Origin: Kitasatospora aureofaciens
GTDB lineage: Bacteria > Actinomycetota > Actinomycetes > Streptomycetales > Streptomycetaceae
Length of the DNA stretch: 64,000 nt
NCBI RefSeq assembly: GCF_001188955.3
Contig: NZ_JPRF03000022.1
Location: 92,935 to 156,934, forward strand
Reading direction: 5' to 3'
Below, in pieces: positions 1 through 11,545 of the stretch (the stretch's first letter is position 1; every line of letters starts with the position of its first letter). Position numbers and translations under genes: made by a program. Below the pieces are notes generated by a model, which made no database searches, was not told where the DNA came from, and was given only the letters and a program-made list of their open reading frames with translations.

Positions 1-4
1 GGGC

Positions 5-766
5 TCAGATGCCGAAGTGGGCGGCGATGCCGTCGAGGACGCAGTCGAGGCCGGTGGTGAAGTGCCAGTCGGGGTCGTCCTTGCGGGTGGCCTGCTGCAG
101 GTACTGCTGGTAGGAGGGGTAGCGGCCGGTGCCCATCAGGTAGGTCATCCGGGGGGCCAGGCCGGCCCGGGTCTCGTCGCCGTCGGACCAGCCGCGGGCG
201 CGGCGCAGGTCCTCAAGGGCGACCTCGGAGGCGGACGAGCCGTGGACGTAGACGGCGACGGTGCGGAAGACCGCCATGGTGGTGTCGGCGTCCAGGCCGC
301 GTTCGGCGAGGGCGGCGAACGCCCGTTCCGGGACCGCGAGTTGGTTGGGGCTGAGGGAGAACGGGGTGGCCGCCCGGGCGATCCAGGGGTGGGCCAGGTT
401 CATGGCGCGCAGGTGGACGGCGAGGGAGTGCATGGCTTCGCGCCAGCCGTCGGCGGGGGTGTCCAGGGGGAGCTGCCCGTACACGAAGTCGACCATCAGC
501 TCGATGAGTTCGTCCTTGCCGGAGACGTACCGGTAGGCGGCCATCGGGGCCACGCCGAGGGCGGTGGCGAGGCGGCGCATGGTGACGGCGTCCAGGCCCT
601 CGGTGTCGGCGATGGCGACCGCGGCCTCGGCGATCCGGTGCGGGGTCAGGGTGGTGCGCGGCGCGGGGGAGGGGCGGTCGAGCCGCTCCCAGAGTGAGGG
701 CTGCGGCTTGTCGCGGTCGTCGGCTGCGGCGTCGCTGTCCCCGGTGGGGGCCTGCTGAGCGGGCAT
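5..766 (-). CDS. TetR/AcrR family transcriptional regulator
   Basis: Probable ligand-responsive repressor of 253 residues. An N-terminal helix-turn-helix (about residues 42-90) carries the family pattern, with IAEAAVAIADTEG followed by a recognition helix around VAPMAAYRYVSGKDEL. The C-terminal half is the variable ligand-binding region. The frame stays open upstream to 916, but I chose the ATG at 766 because the upstream residues cover the palindromic intergenic region and lie outside the conserved domain. It is divergent from an FMN-reductase-like gene and an MFS exporter, the usual arrangement for a local repressor of an efflux/reductase pair. The likely operators are the palindromes at 813-845 and 853-885. 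The ligand is unknown. Confidence 0.88.
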   Translation of the reverse strand: MPAQQAPTGDSDAAADDRDKPQPSLWERLDRPSPAPRTTLTPHRIAEAAVAIADTEGLDAVTMRRLATALGVAPMAAYRYVSGKDELIELMVDFVYGQLPLDTPADGWREAMHSLAVHLRAMNLAHPWIARAATPFSLSPNQLAVPERAFAALAERGLDADTTMAVFRTVAVYVHGSSASEVALEDLRRARGWSDGDETRAGLAPRMTYLMGTGRYPSYQQYLQQATRKDDPDWHFTTGLDCVLDGIAAHFGI

Positions 767-812
767 GGGGGCGGGCTCCTTCCGGCTGGAGGTGTCCACC
801 GTACCACTCGCG

Positions 813-845
813 TGTACGGCGTATCTCGAGAGTGGACGCCGTACA
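813..845. promoter_or_regulatory. operator-like palindrome 1 (TetR/reductase intergenic)
   Basis: Inverted repeat with perfect 10-base arms TGTACGGCGT (813-822) and ACGCCGTACA (836-845), and a small inner palindrome TCTCGAGA between them. It lies between a divergent TetR gene and its presumed target, so it is probably a repressor binding site. The site is seen in sequence. Its ligand and regulator are inferred. Confidence 0.65.
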
Positions 846-852
846 TATTCGT

Positions 853-885
853 GTGTACGTTGTATCGAGCCGATACGGCGTACAC
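853..885. promoter_or_regulatory. operator-like palindrome 2 (TetR/reductase intergenic)
   Basis: Second inverted repeat just upstream of the reductase start. Arms GTGTACG..GTATCG (853-867) and CGATAC..CGTACAC (871-885) match except at two central positions per arm. It shares the outer GTAC-G/C-GTAC character with the first palindrome, which suggests two sites for one dimeric repressor. The site ends 23 bases before the ATG at 909, so bound protein would block transcription or initiation. Confidence 0.65.
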
Positions 886-908
886 ATCGTCCCGGAGGGG
901 GAACAATC

Positions 909-3069
<2,161 letters not shown>

Positions 3070-3083
3070 GCCACGGCCTAGCG

Positions 3084-3126
3084 GGTCGGCCCCCGGGCGC
3101 TACGGGGTTGCGTCCGGGGGCCGACC
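3084..3126. terminator. bidirectional terminator hairpin
   Basis: Perfect 13-base arms GGTCGGCCCCCGG (3084-3096) and CCGGGGGCCGACC (3114-3126) between the convergent MFS and sdaA genes. No U-tract is present, as is usual for actinobacterial hairpins. It can serve both strands. Confidence 0.75.
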
Positions 3127-3141
3127 GTCAGGCGTCCGTGA

Positions 3142-4509
3142 TCAGCACTCGATGACGTTCACGGCGAGGCCGCCGCGCGAGGTCTCCTTGTACTTGATCT
3201 TCATGTCGGCGCCGGTCTCCTTCATCGTCTTGATCGCCTTGTCCAGCGAGACGTGGTGGCGCCCGTCGCCGCGCAGCGCCATCCTGGCCGCGGTGACGGC
3301 CTTGACCGACGCCATGCCGTTGCGCTCGATGCAGGGGATCTGGACCAGGCCGCCGACCGGGTCGCAGGTGAGGCCGAGGTTGTGCTCGATGCCGATCTCG
3401 GCGGCGTTCTCGACCTGCTCGGGGGTGCCGCCGAGGACCTCGGCGAGGCCGCCCGCGGCCATCGAGCAGGCGGAGCCGACCTCGCCCTGGCAGCCGACCT
3501 CGGCGCCGGAGATGGAGGCGTTCTCCTTGAAGAGCATGCCGATGGCGCCGGCTGCGAGCAGGAAGCGGACGATGCCGTCGTCGTCGGCACCCGGGATGAA
3601 GTTCAGGTAGTAGTGCAGGGTGGCGGGGATGATGCCCGCCGCGCCGTTGGTGGGCGCGGTGACCACCCGGCGCCCGGAGGCGTTCTCCTCGTTGACCGCC
3701 ATCGCGTAGAGCGTCACCCACTCCATCGCGTTGGCCGGGCCGATCCCCTCGGCGCGCAGCGCACGCGCTGCCGCGGCGGCCCGGCGGCGGACCTTCAGCC
3801 CGCCCGGCAGGATCCCCTCGCGGGTCATCCCGGCCCGCACGCACTCCTGCATCACGGACCAGATCTCCAGCAGACCGGTCCGGATCTCCTCCTCGCTGCG
3901 CCAGGCCTTCTCGTTCTCCAGCATCAGGCCGGAGATCGACAGCCCGGTCTCCCGGGTGAGCCGCAGCAGCTCCTCGCCGGTGCGGAAGGGGTAGCGCAGC
4001 ACGGTGTCGTCGGGCTTGACCCGGTCCGCACCGATCGCGTCCTCGTCCACGACGAAGCCGCCGCCGACCGAGTAGTAGGTCTTCTCCAGCAGCGTGGAGC
4101 CGTCCGCCGCGTAGGCCCACAGGGTCATGCCGTTGGCGTGGTACGGCAGCGAGCGGCGCCGGTGCAGGACCAGCTGGGTGTCGGGGTCGAAGTCGACGGG
4201 GTGCTCGCCGAGCAGGCTGAGCCGCTTCTCGGCGATGATCCGCTCGACGTCCTTGTCCGCCTGGTCGACGTCGACGGTGCGGGGCGAGTTGTCCTCCAGC
4301 CCCAGCAGGACGGCCTTCGGGGTGCCGTGGCCGTGGCCGGTGGCGCCCAGCGAGCCGTACAGCTCGGCGCGCACGCCGGTGACCCGGTCCAGCAGGCCTT
4401 CGGAGCGCAGCCGGCGGGCGAACATCCGGGCCGCGCGCATCGGGCCGACGGTGTGGGAACTCGACGGACCGATGCCGATGGAGAAGAGGTCGAAGACGCT
4501 GATGGCCAC
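3142..4509 (-). CDS. sdaA: L-serine ammonia-lyase (iron-sulfur type)
   Basis: 455-residue single-chain L-serine dehydratase that deaminates serine to pyruvate and ammonia. The N-terminal motif [20 protein letters not shown] is characteristic. C-terminal cysteines in [15 protein letters not shown] and [14 protein letters not shown] fit the ligands of the labile [4Fe-4S] cluster. I chose GTG 4509 because it begins the conserved VAISVFDLF, with AAGGA about 8 bases upstream. The upstream in-frame residues do not look conserved. It is the last gene of the glycine-cleavage unit gcvT-gcvH-glyA, so glycine can be converted to serine and then pyruvate. A hairpin at 4569-4606 separates it from glyA and may set a lower level of expression. 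Confidence 0.95.
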   Translation of the reverse strand: MAISVFDLFSIGIGPSSSHTVGPMRAARMFARRLRSEGLLDRVTGVRAELYGSLGATGHGHGTPKAVLLGLEDNSPRTVDVDQADKDVERIIAEKRLSLLGEHPVDFDPDTQLVLHRRRSLPYHANGMTLWAYAADGSTLLEKTYYSVGGGFVVDEDAIGADRVKPDDTVLRYPFRTGEELLRLTRETGLSISGLMLENEKAWRSEEEIRTGLLEIWSVMQECVRAGMTREGILPGGLKVRRRAAAAARALRAEGIGPANAMEWVTLYAMAVNEENASGRRVVTAPTNGAAGIIPATLHYYLNFIPGADDDGIVRFLLAAGAIGMLFKENASISGAEVGCQGEVGSACSMAAGGLAEVLGGTPEQVENAAEIGIEHNLGLTCDPVGGLVQIPCIERNGMASVKAVTAARMALRGDGRHHVSLDKAIKTMKETGADMKIKYKETSRGGLAVNVIEC

Positions 4510-4568
4510 GGGGGACGTCCTTGTCTGGTCTCGTGGAAGGACTTGCGGGCAGGGGGATGACACGGGAC

Positions 4569-4606
4569 GGGGCACCGCGCGCACTGTCCAGTGTGCGCGG
4601 TGCCCC
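4569..4606 (-). terminator. hairpin between glyA and sdaA
   Basis: 17-base inverted repeat (4569-4585 with 4590-4606, tetraloop GTCC, one G-T wobble) in the glyA-sdaA gap. It is strong enough to terminate or attenuate transcription coming from glyA. Confidence 0.7.
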
Positions 4607-4659
4607 GGGGCCGCAGGTGCACCGGCGGGGTGAGGCCGGTCACCTCATCCCGAACGGGA

Positions 4660-5940
4660 TCACTCCTGGCCGGCCAGGTTCGGGTAGAGCGGGTACTTCT
4701 CGGCCAGGGCGGTGACCCGGGCCTTCAGGGCGGCGGCGACGGTCTCGTCGAAGGCGGGCTTGAGCGCCTCGGCGATGATGTCGGCGACCTCGCGGAAGTC
4801 CTCGGCCTTGAAGCCGCGGGTGGCCAGGGCCGGGGTGCCGATGCGCAGGCCGGAGGTGACCATCGGCGGGCGCGGGTCGTTCGGGACGGCGTTGCGGTTG
4901 ACGGTGATGCCGACCTCGTGCAGCCGGTCCTCCGCCTGCTGGCCGTCGAGCTGGCTGTTGCGCAGGTCGACCAGGACCAGGTGGACGTCGGTGCCGCCGG
5001 ACAGCACGGAGGCGCCGGCCTCGGCGACGTCGGCCTGCAGCAGGCGCTCGGCGAGGATCTTGGCGCCCTCCAGGGTGCGCTGCTGGCGCTCCTTGAACTC
5101 CTCCGAGGCGGCGACCTTGAAGGCGACGGCCTTGCCCGCGATCACGTGCTCCAGCGGGCCGCCCTGCTGGCCGGGGAAGACCGCGGAGTTGATCTTCTTG
5201 GCCCACTCGGCCTTGGACAGGATGACGCCGCCGCGCGGGCCGCCCAGGGTCTTGTGGGTGGTGGTGGTGACCACGTCCGCGTACGGCACCGGGTTCGGGT
5301 GCAGGCCCGCGGCCACCAGGCCGGCGAAGTGGGCCATGTCCACCATGAGCAGCGCGCCGACCTCGTCGGCGACCCGGCGGAACTCGGCGAAGTCCAGCTG
5401 GCGCGGGTAGGCGGACCAGCCGGCGATGATCAGCTTCGGCTGGTGCTCCTTGGCCAGGCGCTCGACCTCGGCCATGTCGACCTGACCGGTCTTCTCGTCG
5501 ACGTGGTACGCGACCACGTTGTAGAGCTTGCCGGAGAAGTTGATCTTCATGCCGTGGGTCAGGTGACCGCCGTGGGCCAGGTTCAGGCCCAGGATGGTGT
5601 CGCCCGGCTGGATCAGCGCGAACATCGCGGCGGCGTTGGCCTGCGCGCCGGAGTGCGGCTGGACGTTGGCGTGCTCGGCGCCGAACAGGGCCTTGATGCG
5701 GTCGATCGCGATCTGCTCGACCACGTCGACGTGCTCGCAACCGCCGTAGTAGCGGCGGCCGGGGTAGCCCTCGGCGTACTTGTTGGTGAGCACCGAGCCC
5801 TGGGCCTCCATGACCGCCACCGGGGCGAAGTTCTCGGAGGCGATCATCTCCAGGGTGGTCTGCTGGCGGTGCAGCTCGGCGTCGACCGCGGCGGCGATCT
5901 CCGGGTCGAGGGCGTGCAGGGACTGGTTGAGAACCGTCAT
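4660..5940 (-). CDS. glyA: serine hydroxymethyltransferase
   Basis: 426-residue PLP enzyme interconverting serine and glycine with tetrahydrofolate. Family landmarks are present: MIASENFAP near residue 34, [21 protein letters not shown], and the PLP-lysine motif [14 protein letters not shown] (about residues 224-237). Length is typical. ATG 5940 has a purine-rich GGAGGAGGGAAA stretch upstream. It lies downstream of gcvH and gcvT on the same strand, where it uses the 5,10-methylene-THF released by glycine cleavage to make serine. Confidence 0.97.
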   Translation of the reverse strand: MTVLNQSLHALDPEIAAAVDAELHRQQTTLEMIASENFAPVAVMEAQGSVLTNKYAEGYPGRRYYGGCEHVDVVEQIAIDRIKALFGAEHANVQPHSGAQANAAAMFALIQPGDTILGLNLAHGGHLTHGMKINFSGKLYNVVAYHVDEKTGQVDMAEVERLAKEHQPKLIIAGWSAYPRQLDFAEFRRVADEVGALLMVDMAHFAGLVAAGLHPNPVPYADVVTTTTHKTLGGPRGGVILSKAEWAKKINSAVFPGQQGGPLEHVIAGKAVAFKVAASEEFKERQQRTLEGAKILAERLLQADVAEAGASVLSGGTDVHLVLVDLRNSQLDGQQAEDRLHEVGITVNRNAVPNDPRPPMVTSGLRIGTPALATRGFKAEDFREVADIIAEALKPAFDETVAAALKARVTALAEKYPLYPNLAGQE

Positions 5941-5981
5941 GGTGTGGTCTTCCCGGGAGGAGGAGGGAAAGGGGCCGGGGC

Positions 5982-6011
5982 GGGACGGACCGCGCTGCCG
6001 CGGCCCGTCCC
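5982..6011 (-). terminator. hairpin between gcvH and glyA
   Basis: Inverted repeat of 13-base arms (5982-5994 with 5999-6011, one mismatch, loop CTGC) in the 79-base gap after gcvH. It may be an intercistronic processing or partial-termination hairpin. The function is inferred. Confidence 0.5.
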
Positions 6012-6019
6012 TGCGGGGC

Positions 6020-6400
6020 TCAGCCCTGGGGGTTGGTGAGCGCGTCGTACTCGTCGGCGCTGAGCAGCTCGTCAGTGGCCTCGACGCGGACCTTGAACAG
6101 CCAGCCGGCCTCGAACGGGGCGCTGTTGACCAGGGCGTTGTCGTCCAGGACGTCCTGGTTGACCTCGGTGACCTCGCCGGTCACCGGGGAGTACAGGTCG
6201 CTGACCGACTTGGTGGACTCCAGCTCGCCACAGGTCTCGCCGGCGGTCACGGTGTCGCCGACCTCGGGCAGCTGCACGTAGACGATGTCACCGAGCGCGT
6301 CGGCGGCGTGCTTGGTGATGCCGACCGTGGAGACACCGTCCACGGCGGCGGTCAGCCACTCGTGCTCCTTGGTGTACTGCAGGTGCTGGGGGTTGCTCAT
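6020..6400 (-). CDS. gcvH: glycine cleavage system H protein
   Basis: 126-residue lipoyl carrier of the glycine cleavage complex. The lipoyl-lysine motif is seen as [19 protein letters not shown], followed by [18 protein letters not shown]. The start is the ATG at 6400 ([16 protein letters not shown]), the normal N terminus. The frame is open further upstream but not conserved there. It lies between gcvT and glyA. The P protein (gcvP) and L protein are not in this window. Confidence 0.97.
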   Translation of the reverse strand: MSNPQHLQYTKEHEWLTAAVDGVSTVGITKHAADALGDIVYVQLPEVGDTVTAGETCGELESTKSVSDLYSPVTGEVTEVNQDVLDDNALVNSAPFEAGWLFKVRVEATDELLSADEYDALTNPQG

Positions 6401-6500
6401 GGCGTCATTCTCCAGGATGGGAAGCGGGTACGACGCAGCGGGCCGCCGCACGGACGGCTCCGACGTGCGCGTATGGGAAATCGAGGGGTCCTGCGAGGCC

Positions 6501-7622
6501 TCAGCGGGCGCGCTTGTAGAACGGCAGCGCCACGACCTGGACGGGCTCGTGCTTGCCGCGCACGTCCACGGCGACGGTGGTGCCCGGCTCGGCGTGGGCC
6601 GCGTCGACGTAGGCCATCGCGATCGGCTTCCCCAGCGTCGGGGACGGCGCGCCGGAGGTGATCCGGCCGATCGGGGCGCCGTCGGTGGAGACCACCGTGT
6701 ACTCGGCGCGCGGCACGCGCTTGCCCTCGGAGACCAGGCCGACCAGCACCTTCGGCGGGTTGCTCTCGGCCGCGGCCGCCGCCTGCTCCAGCGCCTTGCG
6801 GCCGACGAACGCGCCGTCGTTGGTGGTCTTGTCGAAGCGGACGACCCGGCCCAGGCCCGCGTCGAACGGAGTCAGGTCGGTGGACAGCTCGTGCCCGTAC
6901 AGCGGCATGCCCGCCTCCAGGCGCAGCGTGTCGCGGCAGGACAGGCCGCAGGGGACCAGGCCGTGGCCCTCGCCCGCGGCGGTCAGCGCCTGCCAGACGG
7001 GCTCGGCGTCGACCGGGTGGCAGAAGATCTCGAAGCCGTCCTCGCCGGTGTAGCCGGTGCGGGCCAGCAGCACCTCGCGGCCGGCCACCTTCGCCGGGAG
7101 GATCGCGTAGTACTTCAGGCCGGGCAGGTCGGCGTCGGTGGTCTTCGCCAGGATGGCGGTGGCCTCCGGGCCCTGGACGGCGATCAGCGCGTAGGTGTCG
7201 CGGTCGTCGGTGACGACGGCGTCGAAGCCCTTGGCGCGGGCGATCAGCTCGTCCAGCACCAGCTGGGCGTTGGAGGCGTTGGCGACCACCAGGAAGGCGT
7301 CCTCGCGCAGGCGGTAGACGATCAGGTCGTCCAGGATGCCGCCGTCCTCGGCACAGATCATGGTGTAGCGGGCGCGCAGCACGCCGAGCGCCGAGACGAA
7401 GCCGACCAGGGCGTGGTCCAGCATCTCGCCGGCCTGCGGGCCGGTGACGGTGATCTCGCCCATGTGCGAGAGGTCGAACAGGCCGGCCTTGGTGCGGACG
7501 GCGAGGTGCTCCTCGCGCTCGCTGCCGTAGCGCAGCGGCATGTCCCAGCCGGCGAAGTCGGTCATGGTCGCGCCGAGGGCGCGGTGCAGCGCGTCGAGCG
7601 CGGTGAGGCGGAGGGACGACAT
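6501..7622 (-). CDS. gcvT: glycine cleavage system T protein (aminomethyltransferase)
   Basis: 373-residue folate-dependent aminomethyltransferase. Typical segments are [13 protein letters not shown] near the N terminus, [16 protein letters not shown], a central [11 protein letters not shown], and [18 protein letters not shown]. The ATG at 7622 begins the conserved [13 protein letters not shown]. It is the first gene of the minus-strand glycine/serine unit, and its 5' leader carries the tandem glycine riboswitch (7722-7972), so the operon should respond to glycine. Confidence 0.96.
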   Translation of the reverse strand: MSSLRLTALDALHRALGATMTDFAGWDMPLRYGSEREEHLAVRTKAGLFDLSHMGEITVTGPQAGEMLDHALVGFVSALGVLRARYTMICAEDGGILDDLIVYRLREDAFLVVANASNAQLVLDELIARAKGFDAVVTDDRDTYALIAVQGPEATAILAKTTDADLPGLKYYAILPAKVAGREVLLARTGYTGEDGFEIFCHPVDAEPVWQALTAAGEGHGLVPCGLSCRDTLRLEAGMPLYGHELSTDLTPFDAGLGRVVRFDKTTNDGAFVGRKALEQAAAAAESNPPKVLVGLVSEGKRVPRAEYTVVSTDGAPIGRITSGAPSPTLGKPIAMAYVDAAHAEPGTTVAVDVRGKHEPVQVVALPFYKRAR

Positions 7623-7721
7623 GGCCAGGAACTCCTCGGTCGGGGCACTCAGGGGTGCGCGCGCCGGAACCGGACCCGCTCGGGACCGACCCTGCGCGCG
7701 GGCATGCGGCGGCGTGGGTCT

Positions 7722-7972
7722 CCCCATCTGTCGTCGAACCTGAGAGCTTCACCGCCCACCTGCCCGCAGCTGGTGCCAGCATCAGCTGGTTCCAGCATCG
7801 GGGACAGGACGGCGGCTTGCACCGTGGGTGGGCGCGCGACAGGGCCGTGCGCCGCTTTCCAGATGTGCCTAACCCGCGCGGTAGGGGGGCCTGAGAGATT
7901 CCGGGGAGGACTTGCTCCTTCGGCGCCGGCTGTGCCCCCTGCGGGGCACTCCGGGCTCTCCCGCGCGGGTTC
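7722..7972 (-). promoter_or_regulatory. tandem glycine riboswitch upstream of gcvT
   Basis: Read on the minus strand, the leader holds two copies of the conserved glycine-aptamer 3' block. GAATCTCTCAGG falls around 7889-7901 in aptamer I and GAAGCTCTCAGG around 7738-7749 in aptamer II. Aptamer I is closed by a P1 helix pairing ACCCGCGCGG-type arms at about 7961-7971 and 7873-7882. Aptamer II is closed by ATCTG/CAGAT at about 7860-7865 and 7725-7730, with a short linker between the two. This is the classical two-aptamer form. In actinobacteria it usually activates gcv genes when glycine is abundant. Exact helix edges are read by eye. Confidence 0.9.
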
Positions 7973-8159
7973 GAGCGGCCGGTGTGGAGTTGTGGGGGCC
8001 CGCGGCGCATGCCGTCGGACGCGCACATCATGGCACGTCCGCGCGGAGGAGGGGAGGGGGGACCCGGTCACACGGCACGGAGCCGAACACGAGCCCTAAA
8101 CTCTTCCGCGTCGGCGCAGCAGTGGGCGGCCGACCCGGCACGAGGGCGGACGGCGGCGC

Positions 8160-8969
8160 ATGGGGTACCCGGTGGAGCAGCAGCAGGGGTGGGACGGGCC
8201 GCAGGCGGCGCCGTCGGGCGGCGCGTGGCCGGCGAACGAGCTGGAGCAGGTGCTGACGGCCGCGCTCGGCGACCCGGGGGCGACGCCGCGGGTGATCGAG
8301 GTGCTGGCCCGCAGCCAGGTGTGGATCCCGCTGCCGGCCGGGGGCGACCCGAACGGGCAGTCGCTGGACCTGCCGACCGTCGAGCTGGCCGGGGCCCCGT
8401 ACGTGCCGGTGTTCTCCTCGCAGGAGGTGTTCCTGCAGCAGGCGCCGGGGATGGCCTTCGCGATCGCGCCGGCCTGGGAGTTCGCCCGCGGACTGCCGCT
8501 GGGCGTGGGCATCGCGGTCAACCCGGAGGCGGCGGTGGGCATCCCGGTGCCTCCGCAGGGCGTGGCGGAGCTGCGCCGGGGCCCTCGGGAGGCCGCCCGC
8601 TGGGAGCACACCGAGAACGCGTCGGAGGCGCCGACCGGCGGCCGGGTGGCGCTGCGCGAGCCGGTGCCGGGCGAGGACCCGGAGCACTTCCTGGCCGCCT
8701 GCCGGGCCGAACTGTCGGCCCTGCCGGGTGTCCTGACCGCGCGCCGGGCGCTGGCCAGCATCGAGGGCGAGCCGACCGTGATGTTCGTGGGCGTCCAGCT
8801 GGACCCGGCGGCCCCGGCCGACCCGGGGGCGGTGAACGAGGCGCTCGGGCGGGCCCTGGGAACCGCGCCGCTGCCGGGCGGCGTCCACCTCGTGCTGCTC
8901 GACCTCGCCGACGACCCGGTGGTCGAGTGGCTGCTGACCCAGGTCATGCCCTTCTACTCGCGGGTGTGA
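8160..8969 (+). CDS. SseB-family protein
   Basis: 269-residue protein related to SseB, named for enhanced serine sensitivity in E. coli. The N-terminal SseB domain is visible from about residue 28 (ELEQVLTAALGDP..IEVLARSQVWIPLP) through the GLPLGVGIAVNPEAAVGIPV segment. A C-terminal region around LTARRALASIEGEPTVMFVGVQLDP matches the SseB C-terminal domain. No signal peptide or catalytic motif is visible. ATG 8160 follows a GC-rich leader containing a TAAACT hexamer at 8097-8102 that could be a -10 element. It is divergent from the glycine/serine operon and paired with a second SseB-like gene. The biochemical role is not established. Confidence 0.8.
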   Translation: MGYPVEQQQGWDGPQAAPSGGAWPANELEQVLTAALGDPGATPRVIEVLARSQVWIPLPAGGDPNGQSLDLPTVELAGAPYVPVFSSQEVFLQQAPGMAFAIAPAWEFARGLPLGVGIAVNPEAAVGIPVPPQGVAELRRGPREAARWEHTENASEAPTGGRVALREPVPGEDPEHFLAACRAELSALPGVLTARRALASIEGEPTVMFVGVQLDPAAPADPGAVNEALGRALGTAPLPGGVHLVLLDLADDPVVEWLLTQVMPFYSRV

Positions 8970-9084
8970 GCGGGGATCCTTCACAGGCACGTCGCCGTGG
9001 CGGCGGCCGGTGCCGCGCCATAGGGTGCGTGCAGGCGGCTGACGGGCCGGCGGGTTCAGGAACGAGGCGCGGCGAGGTGGGCGC

Positions 9085-10047
9085 ATGAGTGCGGGAACGG
9101 GAGCGGGCGGGGTGCCGGGGCCCTGGGGCCAGGCACCGGCCGGGCGCCCGGGCGCGGATCCGGGCGCGCTGGAGCAGGCCCTGCGCGAGGTCGCGCCGGA
9201 GCGCTGGGACGCGTACGAGCGGCTGCTGCACGCGCTGGCCGAGGGCCAGGTCCTGATGCTGCTGTGGCACGGCAGCCCGGGCAGTCCGGACGCCCAGTAC
9301 GGGAACATGGAGATCAGCGGCCACGGCTACGCGCCGGCCGTCACCTCGCCCGAGCAGCTGACGGCCTCCGGCTGGGCGCGGGCCCACGAGGTCATCTCCG
9401 GGCGGGAGATCGCGGCGTCGCTGTACCGCACCCGCTGGGGCCTGTGGCTCAACCCGCACGCGCCGGGCGGCGGGGTCGGGGTGCCGTGGGCGGACCTGCG
9501 GCGGATCGCCGCGGGCCTGGACCGGCTGCCGGCCGGTCCGTTGAAGCTGAGCGAGCCGCAGGTGAACGCCCAGCAGTTCTTCGCGCTGCTGGAGCGGCAG
9601 GCGGGCGAGGTGCGCGCCGTCCGGGCGCTGCGCCGGGCCTGGGTGCAGCCCTCGGTGGGGGAGCCGTACCTGGCTATCGGCCTCGACCTGTACGAGAGTT
9701 CTCCGCCGGCGGTGGAGGCGGTGCGGGCGCTGATGCAGCGGGCGATCGCGGTGGCCCCGGAGGGGCTCGCGGTGTCCACGGTGGCGATGGCGGACGAGTA
9801 CGACCCGGTGGCGCTGTGGATGCGCGCCAACGCGCGGCCGTTCTTCGACCGGGAGGCGGGCCGCCCGCCGACGGGCCCGTACCCGCCGGTGCCGCCGTAC
9901 CCGGGGCAGTCGATGCCGGGCCGGCCGATCCCCGGTCAGTCGATGCCCGGGCAGCCGTCTCCGGGGTGGGCTTACGGCACCCAGCCGCCCGCACCGGGCT
10001 GGGGGCAGCAGCCCCAGCCGCCGTGGCCCGGATACCCCGGCCGCTGA
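9085..10047 (+). CDS. SseB C-terminal-domain protein with Pro/Gly-rich tail
   Basis: 320-residue protein related to its upstream neighbour. Residues about 30-250 resemble the SseB fold, and the segment VRALRRAWVQPSVGEPYLAIGLDLYESSP matches the C-terminal SseB domain. Residues about 265-320 are a low-complexity tail rich in Pro, Gly and Gln with repeated PGQSMPG-like units, probably disordered. ATG 9085 lies 115 bases after the first sseB-like gene, and a TAGGGT hexamer at 9021-9026 could be its own -10. A terminator follows at 10081. The function is unknown. Confidence 0.75.
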   Translation: MSAGTGAGGVPGPWGQAPAGRPGADPGALEQALREVAPERWDAYERLLHALAEGQVLMLLWHGSPGSPDAQYGNMEISGHGYAPAVTSPEQLTASGWARAHEVISGREIAASLYRTRWGLWLNPHAPGGGVGVPWADLRRIAAGLDRLPAGPLKLSEPQVNAQQFFALLERQAGEVRAVRALRRAWVQPSVGEPYLAIGLDLYESSPPAVEAVRALMQRAIAVAPEGLAVSTVAMADEYDPVALWMRANARPFFDREAGRPPTGPYPPVPPYPGQSMPGRPIPGQSMPGQPSPGWAYGTQPPAPGWGQQPQPPWPGYPGR

Positions 10048-10080
10048 TTGCCAAACCCGCTCTTGTTAAAGCCTTTACCA

Positions 10081-10115
10081 CGAAGCCGACTTGATCCCTG
10101 ATCAGGTCGGCTTCG
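10081..10115 (+). terminator. terminator after the sseB-like pair
   Basis: 10-base arms CGAAGCCGAC (10081-10090) and GTCGGCTTCG (10106-10115) enclose a smaller TGATC..GATCA palindrome. A short GTGCTTT stretch follows. Confidence 0.75.
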
Positions 10116-10504
10116 GTGCTTTCGGGACGAATTTCCGTTCCGGGTGCCGGCACATCTTGACATGGCAGTTACAGCCGTGTGAAGAGGGATATGCCGAAGA
10201 TCGGGAAGGTGCATGCGTGCAGATCACAGTTGGGCATCTGTCGCTTGTCAGGGCTGGCGCAAGCCAGTTCGGATGGCAGAGAGTTCTGCGCAACGCATCG
10301 CGCGTACTGGAAACCCCACGAAGGTGAACGCGCACGCCGACCGCTCGATCCACGCGACGCCCATCCCGCGTGGAGGCAGTACCCGTGCACGACGTACTGC
10401 CGCGAACACCTGCACCTAGCACCTCCGCACGTCCGCAGCCGTACCGCCGAACCGGCGCCCGGCACCCGTGGGCCGGCCACCGTCGGCGAGGGGACCAACT
10501 GACC
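10116..10504 (+). other. long leader region before the ABC importer operon
   Basis: 389 bases without a confidently coding gene. A TTGACA hexamer at 10157-10162 is a plausible -35, with only a poor -10 (TGAAGA at 10180-10185). An in-frame Cys/His-rich reading runs from about 10191 (ATG behind GAAGAGGG) to the TGA at 10502, but its codon use is not typical of this genome and I do not call it a gene. The final part supplies the GAGGGGACC site for the permease start at 10505. Confidence 0.4.
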
Positions 10505-11494
10505 ATGACCGCACCCATGACAACCGCCGGGAACGCACCCGAGGCACCCGCCTCCCCGAGCCCGGCCAAGACGATCGAGGGCCGTTCCCTCGGTCGGATC
10601 GCCTGGACCCGCTTCAAGCGGGACAAGGCCGCCGTCGCCGGCGGCATCGTGGTGATCCTGCTGATCCTGCTGGCCCTCCTGGCCGGGCCGCTGGAGTCCC
10701 TGTTCGGGCTCGACCCCGACCAGCCGAACACCGATCTGCTGGACGCCGACCTCGGTGGACTCCCGCTCGGCGACTGGGGCGGGATGAGCGCGGACCACCC
10801 GCTCGGCATCGACCCGCTGCAGGGCCGCGACCTGCTCGCCCGCGTGGTCGACGGCTCCTGGGTCTCCCTGCTGGTCGCCTTCGGCGCGACCGTCCTGTCC
10901 AACACCCTCGGCACCGTGCTCGGCGTGATGGCCGGCTACTACGGCGGCTGGGTGGACACCGTGATCAGCCGGTTGATGGACGTCTTCCTGGCGTTCCCGC
11001 TGCTGCTGTTCGCCATCGCGATCTCCGCCTCGCTCCAGGGCGGCGCGTTCGGCCTGCACGGCCTCCCGCTGCACATCATGGTGCTGATCTTCGTGATCGG
11101 ATTCTTCAACTGGCCCTACATGGGCCGGATCGTGCGCGGACAGACCCTCTCGCTGCGCGAGCGGGAGTTCGTCCACGCGGCCCGCAGCCTCGGCGCCCGC
11201 GGCCCGTTCATCCTGTTCAAGGAGCTGCTGCCGAACCTGGTCGGCCCGATCCTGGTCTACTCGACCCTGCTGATCCCGACCAACATCCTCTTCGAGGCCG
11301 GCCTGAGCTTCCTCGGCGTCGGCATCCAGCCCCCGCAGTCCTCCTGGGGCGGCATGCTCGCCGACGCGAAGAACTACTACCAGGTGGACCCCCAGTACAT
11401 GGTGGTCCCCGGCCTGGCGATCTTCATCACCGTGCTCGCGTTCAACCTGCTCGGCGACGGGCTGCGTGACGCCCTCGATCCCAAGAGCAACTGA
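10505..11494 (+). CDS. ABC transporter permease, DppC/OppC type
   Basis: 329-residue inner-membrane subunit of a peptide/nickel-type ABC importer. After a hydrophilic N terminus the first membrane helix is AAVAGGIVVILLILLALLAG, followed by further helices. The permease EAA-like loop is AARSLGARGPFILFKELLPNLVGPI. The FLGVGIQPPQSSWGGML motif and the ending GDGLRDALDPK are diagnostic of DppC. ATG 10505 has a GAGGGG site. It is followed by the substrate-binding lipoprotein, so permease C here comes first, whereas many operons start with the binding protein. Confidence 0.93.
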   Translation: MTAPMTTAGNAPEAPASPSPAKTIEGRSLGRIAWTRFKRDKAAVAGGIVVILLILLALLAGPLESLFGLDPDQPNTDLLDADLGGLPLGDWGGMSADHPLGIDPLQGRDLLARVVDGSWVSLLVAFGATVLSNTLGTVLGVMAGYYGGWVDTVISRLMDVFLAFPLLLFAIAISASLQGGAFGLHGLPLHIMVLIFVIGFFNWPYMGRIVRGQTLSLREREFVHAARSLGARGPFILFKELLPNLVGPILVYSTLLIPTNILFEAGLSFLGVGIQPPQSSWGGMLADAKNYYQVDPQYMVVPGLAIFITVLAFNLLGDGLRDALDPKSN

Positions 11495-11545
11495 CTTCCC
11501 GTCAGTACCCTCCTTCCTCCACACCTCAAGGGGTTGATCTCACCC

